Below, in pieces: positions 8,029-17,250 of a stretch of 37,824 nucleotides of DNA; the first letter of the stretch is position 1, and every line of letters begins with the position of its first letter. The DNA comes from Microvirga sp. (GTDB taxonomy: Bacteria > Pseudomonadota > Alphaproteobacteria > Rhizobiales > Beijerinckiaceae): NCBI RefSeq assembly GCF_014699075.1, contig NZ_JACXAB010000038.1, positions 1 to 37,824 of the forward strand. Reading direction: 5' to 3'. A program made the translations under genes and the position numbers. The notes under the pieces were generated by a model that was given only the letters and a program-made list of their open reading frames with translations, was not told the DNA's origin and did not search any database.

Positions 8029-10056
8029 TTAGCCAATCCTGACGCGGCGTCGGTCTGCTGGAGCATAAAGGTAGGTTCCGTCGCTGTTCTCGAAATCTCT
8101 ACTGATAACGAGCTTCCCATCGGCCAATCGCGCTCCGGCGATCGTCTGACCTTTGGCTTTGACAAAGAGGCCGAAAAATCGTTCGAGTGCATGAGCTAGG
8201 GTACCGTCCATCTGGCCCGCTTCGTTCTCGAAAGCGTCCGCGAGGAATGGATGTGTCGCAATTGGCAGGAATGAGGACACCCGGCCGGCAAACATGCTTC
8301 CAGCTGCGAAGTGAAAGTCCTCTTCTGGCGGCCGTACATCAAACTCGCGGCACAAGCGACGCAACCACGCGATATTTCCGGCTCCTCCTATATAACTGTA
8401 GGCGTTCAACAAATGCGTTTCGCCCGCCACGAGTGCAATTTCAGCATTCTCGTCCAGGAACTTCTGCAGCTGCTGCTCGCGCAACAACTCAAGCAAAGGG
8501 CCGATGAGCGATGATCTCCACTCATCACCATCGAGGCGGTGTGTGCTCTTTTTGGTGTGGACTTTCACAAAGTAGGAGTAACCATATGCCCGAACCGTCT
8601 GGAGTACACCTAAGAATGGGCGAATATCGCGTCCCCAGTTCGGATAGAAGTAAAGCCGGGGATTCTGAAGATTCTTGGCGATCACCGAGAGAAGCGCTGC
8701 AGGTGGATCTTCGGGAAGAGTGATGAAGATGTCCTCGCGCGCCTCTTCCGGAATGGATGCAAGCAGTTCCTCAAGCGCGTCCGGATAGAAGGCATGAATG
8801 ATGCTAGCGACTCGGGTTTTTGATTTAACTTTCTCAGGTGCCAAGCTTGTCCGAGCCTGCGCAGGAGCTTCGTTTCCTAAGGAGACCGTCTGCAGCGGGA
8901 GATGAGGTCTCAGCGCCTCTGCGCTCATCTGCAGAAACGCATGCCCGTATCGTTGGTCGGGCTCGAGATGAGCACCGCCGGCCCAATCATTCCATGCATT
9001 GATAAAGACGAGGCTTTCTCCGTCCACAGGTTTATCGACGGCGTGGAGCACCGCCTCAGCCAGCCAGTACCCATAAAGCCGCGGTTCAGTTCTGATAAAG
9101 CAATGGCCCTGTCCGCCATGGCGCGCAGTATCGTCCTTTCCAGGGAATACTGAAGGAATGACAGGGCACTCGTAGCTTGCGAGCTGCCGTCTTGCCGGAG
9201 CGATAATGCGGATGTACTCGTCCACTCGCCCGGTAAAACTGCTGCTGAATGGGACTATTGTGTCTGTAATCTCATCAGTCACAATGCCATGCGGAGGGCA
9301 ATCGAGGACCGCATCCAGCCCAAGTTGCACTGGGTGAGTGTTCGGGTTGAAATTGGCTGGCCCCACCAGAAACAGGTCTGTGCCTATCCTCTCTTGAGCA
9401 CGCTTGCGCCAGTGCTCCAGTGTCGCGCGACTGTCAGGCACAAGTCCAATTTGTTGCAGGACGATAATCGGCCGACCTCCAACCCGAAGGTAACGGGGGT
9501 CGTCCATATACCGGAGCGCATCATCGATGTATCGCGTCGCGCTCTGCAACGACAGAACCGGATCAACATGCGCCTCGGGGCGAGACCTGTCCCCACTCCA
9601 GCATAGACAGAATTTGAAATCGATGTCCTTGCGGCGGTAGAGAATGTCGAGCGGCCGCCCAAACAATCGCCTGCCCTCCGCGGACCAGTGGTCAACGATG
9701 CAGAAACCACCGATTCCGTGCCGCCTTGCGAGTTCAACCTGCTGCTCGATTACCTGCTCATTTCGAAGATCATAGAACCCGAGATCAGCCGGCAGATGAG
9801 GCTGGTAATGTCCAGGGAACTGCGGCTTGGCCTGAACCACACTGATCCACTCGGTCCCGCCCCTACCCCAGCGTTTGTCATTGTCGGGATCAGAATAGAG
9901 CTGCGGAAGGTAGAACGCTATCAAGCTGACCGGTGCCGATAGCGGGTCAAATTTTGGGTAGTCTGCAGTACGAAACTCCCGGTCTCGCGCATTGCGGTCA
10001 CTCCGGTCGAGCTGCGCGAGATACTCCAGGCCCGCCAAACGAACTCTTTCGTTCAC
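8029..10056 (-). CDS. WbsX-like glycosyltransferase fused to an RgpF domain
   Basis: The N-terminal part (about 40-370) is a WbsX / GH99-like domain: LIAFYLPQLYSDPDNDKRWG, QPHLPADLGFYDLRN, and VFINAWNDWAGGAHLEPD, the family's hallmark block. The C-terminal part (about 400-640) is an RgpF domain (FYPNWGRDIRPFL, YFVKVHTKKS, FAAGSMFAGR). A long frame would begin at ATG 10116 inside the upstream gene, but GTG 10056 is preferred: it overlaps the upstream stop in a GTGA arrangement and follows GGGGAG. That gives 675 residues and translational coupling to the methyltransferase. Such fusions are known in O-antigen loci and are thought to be glycosyltransferases. The two domains may add two sugars in sequence (inference). 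Confidence 0.85.
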   Translation of the reverse strand: MNERVRLAGLEYLAQLDRSDRNARDREFRTADYPKFDPLSAPVSLIAFYLPQLYSDPDNDKRWGRGGTEWISVVQAKPQFPGHYQPHLPADLGFYDLRNEQVIEQQVELARRHGIGGFCIVDHWSAEGRRLFGRPLDILYRRKDIDFKFCLCWSGDRSRPEAHVDPVLSLQSATRYIDDALRYMDDPRYLRVGGRPIIVLQQIGLVPDSRATLEHWRKRAQERIGTDLFLVGPANFNPNTHPVQLGLDAVLDCPPHGIVTDEITDTIVPFSSSFTGRVDEYIRIIAPARRQLASYECPVIPSVFPGKDDTARHGGQGHCFIRTEPRLYGYWLAEAVLHAVDKPVDGESLVFINAWNDWAGGAHLEPDQRYGHAFLQMSAEALRPHLPLQTVSLGNEAPAQARTSLAPEKVKSKTRVASIIHAFYPDALEELLASIPEEAREDIFITLPEDPPAALLSVIAKNLQNPRLYFYPNWGRDIRPFLGVLQTVRAYGYSYFVKVHTKKSTHRLDGDEWRSSLIGPLLELLREQQLQKFLDENAEIALVAGETHLLNAYSYIGGAGNIAWLRRLCREFDVRPPEEDFHFAAGSMFAGRVSSFLPIATHPFLADAFENEAGQMDGTLAHALERFFGLFVKAKGQTIAGARLADGKLVISRDFENSDGTYLYAPADRRRVRIG

Positions 10057-11312
10057 TTCAGCTCCCCTGCCGACGAGAAAAACAGAGCAGTTTTGCGAAC
10101 GATCTTCCGCAGCCATGGCATCCGAGAGAAGGTACCACGGACCCGGCCTAAGGCACGCCAGCTGGTGCTGGCCTCAATGGTGCGTAGCCTCTCGGAGAGC
10201 AGCATACGCTCCTGCTCATTGGTCTCCAGCGCCTGCGACAAGGAAGCCGCTTTCTGCTCCGAGCGTTCGAGTTGCTCGACCGTCCTACCGTGCTCTTGCA
10301 TCAGGTTCGTCAGAACACGCTTTAAAATCCCAAGCTCTCTTTCAGAGGCAGAAATCTCAGCACCACTGATCCCATCTTGGCTCTTTCCTGGGGAGCTATG
10401 CCCATTCCGGGCTATCCGGGCTTCAGTTAGCAGTTCCAAGAATGCTGCAAGTATTCCCGTGTTGATCTCGGGGGCATTGAGAATTCGGCCCATCAGAGCC
10501 TCTTCCTCCCCTTCGTTTGCGGCTGCGATGGCCGCACAAGGGATCTCAATATCCGCTGTTGGGGCATAACTGCTACAAACAGCAAGGAACTCAGTCGGAC
10601 GGATCGGTCTGGCCCACTCGCGGCCTGACACGGAGTCGATGTGAGCAAACCGCAGAGACGCTGAAGTACTATCCAGGACGATGGAAGTGCCGGCTGTTAG
10701 CGGAGCCATTGCGGAGGCCGATGCCGAGGTTTGACCGAACATCCGCACGTGCGGAAAGCTCTGTCGAAGGAGGTTCTCTAATCTCTGATGGTCGAGCTCA
10801 GAGGTGAGACACGGATTTTGGTCGCTGATCGCCCGTGAGGACGCCTCTGGACTAGGTGTAGAGATCAAGAGCATGCCGTCGTCTTTGAGAACACGCCGCA
10901 GCTCTTGGACTGCCTGCTCGGCATCGGGTGCCTGTCCGTCCGTTCCAAACCACGTGACGAGGTCAAACGTCTCATCCGGGAAGGGAAGCTCCCGAATCTC
11001 CCCAACCTTGAACTCAACATTGCCGAACCCTGCATATTGCTGTTGTGCGTGAAGGACAGCAGCCTCCGACCGCTCCATGGCGGTGACACGTCGCGCCACC
11101 CTTCCAAGAATGGCCGAGCCATACCCCCCGCCGCTTGCGACATCCAGAACGAGCTTGTCCTTCGCAAATCGCTCAGCAACAAAGTATCGGAGCATATACC
11201 CAGCTCCGATCCTGCCGCTCATGCTTGGCAGATATTGCCCGCCGGCATTCGGCGGCCGTGCCACGTCGTTTGTCTCGAGAGGGGCCGACACGTCGGAACT
11301 CTTTATTGTCAA
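10053..11312 (-). CDS. Class I SAM-dependent methyltransferase with C-terminal coiled coil
   Basis: SAM-binding motif I is VLDVASGGGYG (55-65), followed by acidic motif II around TAMERSEAAV and the post-motifs LPFPDETFDLVTWFG and RVLKDDGMLLISTPSP. The C-terminal 100 residues are a predicted coiled coil (ERELGILKRVLTNLMQEHGR onward) ending in IEASTSWRALGRVR, an STSWR-type tail common on O-antigen glycosyltransferases and methyltransferases. It probably methylates a sugar and may bind the fused WbsX-RgpF enzyme, with which it overlaps by 4 bases. The annotated start is TTG 11312 without a clear ribosome site; later starts (for example Met31) are possible. Confidence 0.82.
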   Translation of the reverse strand: MTIKSSDVSAPLETNDVARPPNAGGQYLPSMSGRIGAGYMLRYFVAERFAKDKLVLDVASGGGYGSAILGRVARRVTAMERSEAAVLHAQQQYAGFGNVEFKVGEIRELPFPDETFDLVTWFGTDGQAPDAEQAVQELRRVLKDDGMLLISTPSPEASSRAISDQNPCLTSELDHQRLENLLRQSFPHVRMFGQTSASASAMAPLTAGTSIVLDSTSASLRFAHIDSVSGREWARPIRPTEFLAVCSSYAPTADIEIPCAAIAAANEGEEEALMGRILNAPEINTGILAAFLELLTEARIARNGHSSPGKSQDGISGAEISASERELGILKRVLTNLMQEHGRTVEQLERSEQKAASLSQALETNEQERMLLSERLRTIEASTSWRALGRVRGTFSRMPWLRKIVRKTALFFSSAGELK

Positions 11313-11762
11313 GGTTGTGATTGGGGCTTGGGGCCTTTCGGTACAACATCAATCGCGTCATGTCGAGGAATGCGCCCGGTTCCTGGAAGTCGCCTCAGGC
11401 CTCCCGAAGCATCGGGAATTGTCTTCGTTAATGGTAGATAGAGGCCTCTCTTAGGACATTCCCATACCCCAACTGAGAAGAGACTGTGCACCGCACGGCC
11501 CGTTCCGCACCTCGCACAACATGCGCCGGGAGACCTGAACCAGCAGAGGCCCTGAAATGCATGCCTTCACATTTGCTCGACAAATCTTTAAGGAGCAGAC
11601 AGGCCGCAAGGACGGATGAGAGAACAACAGTTGTTGTCGGCCCATTGTACCGTCTAGTAAGAGACCAACTCTTCTTGGCGGACGGCATGAGTGCCGAGGT
11701 TGGGGACCTTAATCTGCATAGGGCTGAACTCTGACTTAGCTGGTTGGTACGGATTATTTTCT
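11313..11762. other. Divergent intergenic region
   Basis: The segment separates the minus-strand methyltransferase operon from the plus-strand GT4 gene, so it should hold two divergent promoters. No reading frame here has recognisable content. A GTG at 11691 could extend the GT4 protein upstream by 24 residues. Confidence 0.4.
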
Positions 11763-14366
11763 ATGCGGCAAATAGTGCAACTCCTTTCAAAGCCAAAGCG
11801 ATTGGCTGCCCTTTCCCACCACGCTCTGGGAATCGTTCAATCGAGGGCGCAGGAGGTCGGGTGGGCTGATACGGCCCTGAAAATCGTGAGTGCGCCCTGG
11901 CGGCATGGCCTTCGAACTCTGGCCTCTTACGTTTACCAAGGACATGCTGCGTCCCAGCAGGTACGATACGCGATCTACGATACGGCACCGACGAGGAAGG
12001 CTCACGCGGTTCTGGAGCCACGCGTCCTCATCGTCGCGGAACTGAGTCTGCCTCAGTGCACAAAGTACCGGATCCGGCAGAAACAGCGACATTTCGAAGC
12101 GATTGGCATTCCTTGCATGGTTCTGGATTGGGGTGACACGCGGGCCATCCGTGATTCCCTGCAAACCCACCCGATTGTGATCTTTTACCGCGTGCCGGGC
12201 TATCCGGAGTCTCTCGCCCTCATCAACGAAGCCAAGCGCTTGGGAGCCGCCACGTTCTGGGAGGTTGATGACCTTATTTTTGATACCGAGGTGTACGAGC
12301 AAAACCGAAATGTCCAGGTACTTGATCCCGACCTGAAGCGCCTCGTTCTTTCGGGTGTCCCGCTGTTCCGGGCCGCTCTTCAGGCATGCGACTATGGACT
12401 TGCGTCCACGGATGCGCTTGCGACCGCTATGAAGGCCGCCGGTGTACGGGATGCGTTCGTGGTCGAGAATGCGCTCGACTCGGACACCATGGAGTGCGCG
12501 GCCTCGATCAGCACCACAAGTCGGGTCCCTGCTGACAGCGTCACCGTGATTTACGGCTCCGGATCGAAGGCCCACGACGCTGATTTCGAGTGTGCCGCCC
12601 ACGGACTGCTCAACCTGCTCGAGCAGCGCCCCCATGTTCGCCTGCGCATCGTGGGACATCTCAACCTGCCGGCAGATTTTGCGCGCTTCGAAGACCGCAT
12701 TGAGCGTGTGCCTTTCACCGACTTCAAGGATTATCTCGAGATTCTTGCAAGCGCCGACATCAGTATCGCGCCCCTTGAAGCCACCCTGTTCAACGATGCC
12801 AAGAGCAACATCAAATATCTTGAGGCATCAATCCTGGGTCTGCCCTCCGTGTGCTCGCCAAGGGCAACGTTTCGGAGTGTCGTTCGGCACGGCGTCAACG
12901 GGTTTCTCGCCGAGACAGACGACGAGTGGCTAGAGACCTTGCTCCAACTCGCGGACGAGCCGAATCTGCGAGCCCGGTTGGGTCAGGCAGCGAAAGAGTC
13001 CGTTCTCGAGCAATACCATCCTGATGCGATTGCCAAGAACCAAGTTGCGCCACTTGTCGGGCAATTCGCACCGCCTCGTCCACGCAAGCTGCGGATCCTC
13101 GCCGCGAACGTCTTCTACAACCCCCAACGCTTCGGGGGTGCAACGATTGTCGCCGAGGAGTTGGTAACGCGTCTCCACGCGCGGGCGGACACCGAAGTCA
13201 CTGTGTTTACATCATGGGCCGACGCCAGTGCGAAGCCGTACAGCCTCAAGCGCTACGAAGTCGGCGGAGTGCCGGTTTTTGCGGTGAAAACACCTGACCT
13301 CAATCCTCCGGAGCTCGAGTACATCAACCCTCGAATGGGTGAAATCTTTGCCGAGATCCTGCAGGCTGTTCGCCCCGATGTCGTGCACTTGCATTCGATC
13401 CAGGGCCTCAGTGCGTCGCTGGCAAGGGCCTGCATCGACGCCAGCGTTCCATACGTCATAACGTCGCATGACGCTTGGTGGCTCTGCGAGCGGCAGTTCA
13501 TGGTCAAAGGAGACGGAGCTTACTGCTTCCAGACCAGGATTGATCCGGCGGTCTGCGGCCGTTGCGTTCGGGACAGTGTCTACAACCGGCATAGAACCCG
13601 GCAGTTGCGCCACGTCCTGGACAACGCTTCCTTGGTGTTGGTGCCGAGTGCATTCCATCGCCAGTTGCACCTGGACAATGGTGTGGATCCGAAAAAGCTT
13701 GTCATCAACAAAAACGGAACCCGTCCACCTGCATCAGCTCGGCCGCCGGTGGCAAAGGACGCGCAGTCGATCCGCTTTGGTTTTGTCGGGGGAGCTGGGC
13801 CGAACAAAGGATTGGACCTCATTCGGAAAGCCTTCGAGGATCTCCCCTACTCCAACTACGAGCTCATCCTCGTTGATAACACGTTGAATCTTGGGTTTTC
13901 ATCACTGGCGACGAGCGATTGGCGGATTCCCGGCAAACTGACGATCAGCCCCGCTTATACTCAGGATACAATTGACGACTTCTTCAATGGGATCGACGTT
14001 CTTTTGTTTCCGTCGCAGGTTAAGGAGAGCTTCGGCCTGACAGTACGGGAGGCGCTCATCCGTGACGTTTGGGTTATCTTGACTGAGGCTGGCGGCGCAA
14101 CCGAAGATATAATCGATGGCACCAACGGCACCTTAATACCACTTACTGGACACCATGTCCCTCTACGCACCGCAATTGCCTCTCTCCTTCAAGCTTCTGA
14201 TCGACTACACATGTATAGAAATCCCTATAAGCATAGAATTGCTACATTCGAGAAGCAAGTGGATGAGCTATACTCGTTGCTGAACCGTGCGGTCATGACA
14301 AACTACAGCAACAGCCAAGGCAAGCAGCCAATAGCTCAATCGTCCGGTTTGATCACCAACCACTAA
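11763..14366 (+). CDS. Two-domain GT4-type glycosyltransferase
   Basis: The 867-residue protein holds two GT-B glycosyltransferase units. Unit one (about 80-435) includes FWEVDDLIFDTEVYEQNR, VIYGSGSKAHDADF and NIKYLEASILGLPSVCSP. Unit two (about 440-835) includes VVHLHSIQGLSASLARACI, ITSHDAWWLCERQF and the E-x7-E donor-site motif KESFGLTVREAL followed by EAGGATEDI. A cluster of cysteines (WWLCER, AYCFQ, VCGRCV) lies in unit two and may bind a metal, as in some other GT4 enzymes. Two transferase units in one chain suggest two linkages made by one protein. ATG 11763 was chosen over GTG 11691 because conserved sequence starts after it, but the evidence is modest. The gene ends three bases from an IS insertion. 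Confidence 0.85.
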   Translation: MRQIVQLLSKPKRLAALSHHALGIVQSRAQEVGWADTALKIVSAPWRHGLRTLASYVYQGHAASQQVRYAIYDTAPTRKAHAVLEPRVLIVAELSLPQCTKYRIRQKQRHFEAIGIPCMVLDWGDTRAIRDSLQTHPIVIFYRVPGYPESLALINEAKRLGAATFWEVDDLIFDTEVYEQNRNVQVLDPDLKRLVLSGVPLFRAALQACDYGLASTDALATAMKAAGVRDAFVVENALDSDTMECAASISTTSRVPADSVTVIYGSGSKAHDADFECAAHGLLNLLEQRPHVRLRIVGHLNLPADFARFEDRIERVPFTDFKDYLEILASADISIAPLEATLFNDAKSNIKYLEASILGLPSVCSPRATFRSVVRHGVNGFLAETDDEWLETLLQLADEPNLRARLGQAAKESVLEQYHPDAIAKNQVAPLVGQFAPPRPRKLRILAANVFYNPQRFGGATIVAEELVTRLHARADTEVTVFTSWADASAKPYSLKRYEVGGVPVFAVKTPDLNPPELEYINPRMGEIFAEILQAVRPDVVHLHSIQGLSASLARACIDASVPYVITSHDAWWLCERQFMVKGDGAYCFQTRIDPAVCGRCVRDSVYNRHRTRQLRHVLDNASLVLVPSAFHRQLHLDNGVDPKKLVINKNGTRPPASARPPVAKDAQSIRFGFVGGAGPNKGLDLIRKAFEDLPYSNYELILVDNTLNLGFSSLATSDWRIPGKLTISPAYTQDTIDDFFNGIDVLLFPSQVKESFGLTVREALIRDVWVILTEAGGATEDIIDGTNGTLIPLTGHHVPLRTAIASLLQASDRLHMYRNPYKHRIATFEKQVDELYSLLNRAVMTNYSNSQGKQPIAQSSGLITNH

Positions 14367-14375
14367 TAAGAGCTC

Positions 14376-14984
14376 CTAACAAAACCGTCTGCATTGGTTG
14401 AAACAGATGAGCGCGCATCCGAGTGTGGTGAAGGCCAGATGGATGTCCTCGCGCCGTTCATAGCGGATGGTGAGACGGCGGAAGCGATTGAGCCAGGCCA
14501 GTGTGCGCTCCACTACCCACCGGTAGCGTCCCAGTCGCTCGCTGACGTCCACACCACGGCGGGCGATCCTGGGCACAATGGAGCGCCGACGGCATTCGCT
14601 CCGGCAGCGACGATGGTCATAAGCCTTGTCGGGGTGCAGCTTGTGAGGTCGACACCTGGGACGTCCACGCCCATGACGGACCGGCGGAACGGCATCAAGG
14701 GTGGGGGCGAGCATGACGCTGTCATGCCGATTGGCTCCGCTCAGGCTGATCCCGAGCGGTGTACCTGTCCGGTCGACCACAACATGGCGCTTCGTGCCCG
14801 GTTTGCCGCGATCCGTCGGGCTCGGGCCGGTGGCCGCGCCCCCTTTTTGGCCGCAATGGACGAGGCGTCGAGCGCGGCCCGGCTCCAATCGAGTTGGTCG
14901 GCATCCGCCAGACGCTCCAGCAGGATGCGATGCAGCCTCGTCCACACCCCGGCCGCATGCCAGTCGCGCAGTCGGCGCCAGCAC
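14376..14984 (-). CDS. IS427-group transposase, second frame (OrfB)
   Basis: The useful part starts at the slip run (about 14850) and carries the rest of the DDE domain: RGKPGTKRHVVVDRTGTPLG, HPDKAYDHRRCR, then YRWVVERTLAWLNRFRRLTI with the catalytic Glu. It ends at a stop inside the left inverted repeat. No independent start or ribosome site is apparent, so it is probably expressed only as the OrfAB frameshift product. Confidence 0.85.
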   Translation of the reverse strand: MLAPTARLACGRGVDEAASHPAGASGGCRPTRLEPGRARRLVHCGQKGGAATGPSPTDRGKPGTKRHVVVDRTGTPLGISLSGANRHDSVMLAPTLDAVPPVRHGRGRPRCRPHKLHPDKAYDHRRCRSECRRRSIVPRIARRGVDVSERLGRYRWVVERTLAWLNRFRRLTIRYERREDIHLAFTTLGCALICFNQCRRFC

Positions 14985-15175
14985 GTCATGCCCGAGCAGC
15001 CGATCTCGGTGGGCAGCATTTCTAATGGGATGCCCGAGCGCAGGACAAAGAGGATGCCAGCCAGCGCCGCCCGATCACCAACCCGCGGCCGCCCGCCCTT
15101 TGGCTTCGCCGGTTCGGGAGGAAGGAGCGGCTCAATGGCCACCCAGAGAGCATCGGAACCAAGAGGTTTGGCCAT
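14741..15175 (-). CDS. IS427-group transposase, first frame (OrfA)
   Basis: This 144-codon frame encodes the N-terminal half of an IS5-family transposase (WVAIEPLLPPEPAKPKGGRP, ILFVLRSGIPLEMLPTEIGC, TRLHRILLERL) and reaches the first catalytic aspartate region ALDASSIAAKKG. The conserved protein continues in the overlapping second frame. A run of five A and five G on the coding strand (near 14846-14857) is a suitable slip site for a -1 frameshift giving the full OrfAB transposase. Confidence 0.85.
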   Translation of the reverse strand: MAKPLGSDALWVAIEPLLPPEPAKPKGGRPRVGDRAALAGILFVLRSGIPLEMLPTEIGCSGMTCWRRLRDWHAAGVWTRLHRILLERLADADQLDWSRAALDASSIAAKKGARPPARARRIAANRARSAMLWSTGQVHRSGSA

Positions 15176-15283
15176 GCCAAACCAACGCGCTCACTCCGGT
15201 TTTGTTAGGCACTTTAAGTGGTGCATCCGGCAGGTGAAGGGTTATAATTCTTGCATCTCCTGACATGACCGCGGAAGTGGACC

Positions 15284-15385
15284 ATGGCACCGGTCTGCTT
15301 ACGGAATTTGAGCGCTGAGGAGCGCACAACGGTCCAGCAACTGGCTCACTCACGCACCGCTCCACACATTGCACGAGGCTGGTGA
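15284..15385 (+). pseudogene. N-terminal remnant of an IS630-like transposase
   Basis: ATG 15284 opens a 33-codon frame containing LRNLSAEERTTVQQLAHSRT, resembling the helix-turn-helix start of IS630-type transposases (LTxEERxxLxxxARxRTAP). It stops at TGA and no further transposase sequence follows, so it is a fragment. Confidence 0.5.
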
Positions 15386-15500
15386 TGAATTATATTTTTT
15401 CGTGTGAGGCGGCGTAGCAGGATGCGGCTCATCTTCGTCATCGAACACCTTTCCGCTCCCGCAGGAGCTTAGCAAGGGTGTCTATCAATCTGAGGGAAGG

Positions 15501-15763
15501 TCAGCCCGACTGTCTGTCCTCAAAACGGTAGACGACGTTCGGCGAATCGCTGCCGCCTAACGACCGATCAGCGCGCACATAGGCCCATAAGTACGCGGTC
15601 TTGGCCTTGCCCGCCCCGAGCGCCAGGGTCGAAAGGGCTGTTTCATCGGCAAAGATCCCCTCGCTCTGCTTGATCCGCGCCAGGGCATACTCGACCAGGG
15701 GCTCAAGCTCAAAGCCGACCTTGCCCATCCACTACGCCGTCTGCGAGCGCTCGATCATAAATT
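15501..15763 (-). pseudogene. IS66 TnpC transposase remnant, downstream part
   Basis: The translation IERSQTA-stop-WMGKVGFELEPLVEYALARI, then EGIFADETALSTL and AYLWAYVRADRSLGG, is the DDE core of an IS66-family TnpC. It has an internal amber codon and an early stop after DRQSG that removes the C-terminus. It is the continuation of the fragment at 17251-17420, from which it was separated by the IS at 15764-17250. Confidence 0.8.
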
Positions 15764-17250
15764 AGTCGGCCCTGAACAATGCCGTTTGATCAGGCGGCGA
15801 TTGGCTTCCAGGGTTCGTGGGCAGGATCCGATCGCGCAGATGAACCCATCAGGGCTGCCATGAGCCAGGCGACAAAAAAAGCCTGAGCCAGGTCAGGATC
15901 AGCTGCAGGTTGTGCCCGGCGGCCACGAGCAGGGCGTTCACCGTATCCCCCGTGGCTCCCAGCAGGTGATTGCGTCCCAGTCGCCCATCCTGTTTCACGT
16001 GTCCGATCATCGGCTCGATCGCCGACCGGCGTCTCAGCTCGCGCTTGATCGTGGGCGTGAGCCCCCGCCGCTGGCGCGTGATGAACACGCGTTCCTTGTG
16101 CGCATAGTCATTCCCGCGATAGCACTGATCGACGTCAATGCGATCCGGTTCGACCCCATTCAAGGCCCCGACCTGCTCCACGGTGCTGCTGAGCATATGG
16201 CCATCCTTCGGGTTGCCCTCCAGCGATTTGGACGCGAGCACGAAGCCCTCCCAGTTCGTCACCGCCACAGCGAGCTTGGAGCCAAACTCATAGGGACGAT
16301 GGGCTTTGCCTTTGGCGATGCACACCACCTCGGGCGCATGCAGACTGTAGAGCTTGCTCTCGCTCGTGCGCTCCTGCACCAGCAGACGTTCTGTCTGGCC
16401 CAGCAGACGTGCAAAGCGAAGGGCGAGGCCCTCATCCGCGGCGACTTTGCGGGCGACATCGCGATAGACCCGCCCGAGATAGGTCTTCAGCCGCTTGAGC
16501 TCCCGCTGCATGCGCCGCATCTACCGCGCATGAGCATAGCGACCGACCTGCACGGCGGCGCGTTTTGCCAAGCGCGTGTGAGCCTGACGCAGCTTGAGAC
16601 CGTACTTCTTGGCCAGCCGCACCAAAGCCTGCAACGCCTTGAGATAGAGCTTCGCGTCAGTGGGATAGGTGATCGCCTTGGGCTGCACCGTCGTGTCGAC
16701 GCTGATCCGCTCCAGGCTCGAGGGACGCACAGCACCGCTCTCCAACCCGGCCTGGATCGTGGCGGAAAGCAGCGTCTCCAGCCCGTCTGGTCCAAGCCGC
16801 TTGCGCCAGCGGATGAGGGAACTGGGATCGCACGGCAGCTCATGCTGGAAGTACTCGCAACCGCAGAACCACCGCCAATACGGGTTTCCTGTCCAACGCT
16901 GCACCACGGCTTCATCGGACAGGTTGAAAGTATGCTGGAGATAGGACGGCCCAACATCAGCCGGGTCGGTTTGGCAGGCCGGCCGAGCGGACGATGGAAG
17001 CGGCCGAACGCCTCGTCGAAGCTGTCCCAGTTGATCAGACCGGCCAGGCGAAAGAGCGCGTGACGCGGATTGAGGATCTGATCGAGACGGCTGCGGTAGA
17101 GATCGCCGGAGCTCGGCATTGTCAGCTTGGGTCTCATGGCAAAACACCGGTTTTGAGCGGGTCAGCCCCCAGATGCTGGGATTTTACAATGCTTCGCGAT
17201 CCTGAAGAATCCTTCAATCTCTATTACTTGTGAGTTGTTCAGGGCCGACT
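15764..17250 (-). mobile_element. IS5/IS1182-like insertion sequence (1487 bp) nested in an IS66 remnant
   Basis: The termini are perfect 16-bp inverted repeats AGTCGGCCCTGAACAA (15764-15779 and, inverted, 17235-17250). They are flanked by a 5-bp direct repeat AAATT (15759-15763 and 17251-17255). Deleting the element plus one repeat rejoins the IS66 reading frame exactly, so both the borders and the order of events are clear: IS66 came first, this element second. Confidence 0.88.
15849..17137 (-). pseudogene. Transposase of the nested IS5/IS1182-like element, broken
   Basis: Starting at ATG 17137 the protein reads MRPKLTMPSSGDLYRSRLDQ and LAGLINWDSFDEAFGRFHRP. It changes frame near 16950 to SYLQHTFNLSDEAVVQRWTG, CGCEYFQHELPCDPSSLIRW and ISVDTTVQPKAITYPTDA (first catalytic Asp). 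An in-frame amber codon at 16521-16523 (AHAR-stop-MRRMQREL) precedes the C-terminal part with VDQCYRGNDYAHKERVFITR and RRRSAIEPMIGHVKQDGRLG (catalytic Glu). With one frameshift and one nonsense codon it is probably inactive, although its ends are intact. Confidence 0.82.

Larger units (their letters stand above)
14370..15214 (-). mobile_element. IS5-family (IS427-group) insertion sequence, 845 bp
   Basis: The ends are symmetric: a 13-bp core CCTAACAAAACCG lies 5 bases in from each tip (14375-14387 and, inverted, 15197-15209). The flanks carry a 3-bp direct repeat TAA (14367-14369 and 15215-15217), as expected for this group. Two overlapping transposase frames fill it. Removing the element and one TAA recreates a perfect 16-base palindrome ACCACTAATAAGTGGT at the target. 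Confidence 0.85.

Noticed and set aside
7855..8199. Plus-strand frames between the RgpF gene and the WbsX-RgpF gene
   Set aside because: They run into the antisense of the WbsX-RgpF gene and no frame gives a known family.
16669..17063. Long plus-strand frame across the nested IS (15912-17063)
   Set aside because: It is the antisense of the recognisable transposase; GC-rich IS DNA often leaves such frames open.
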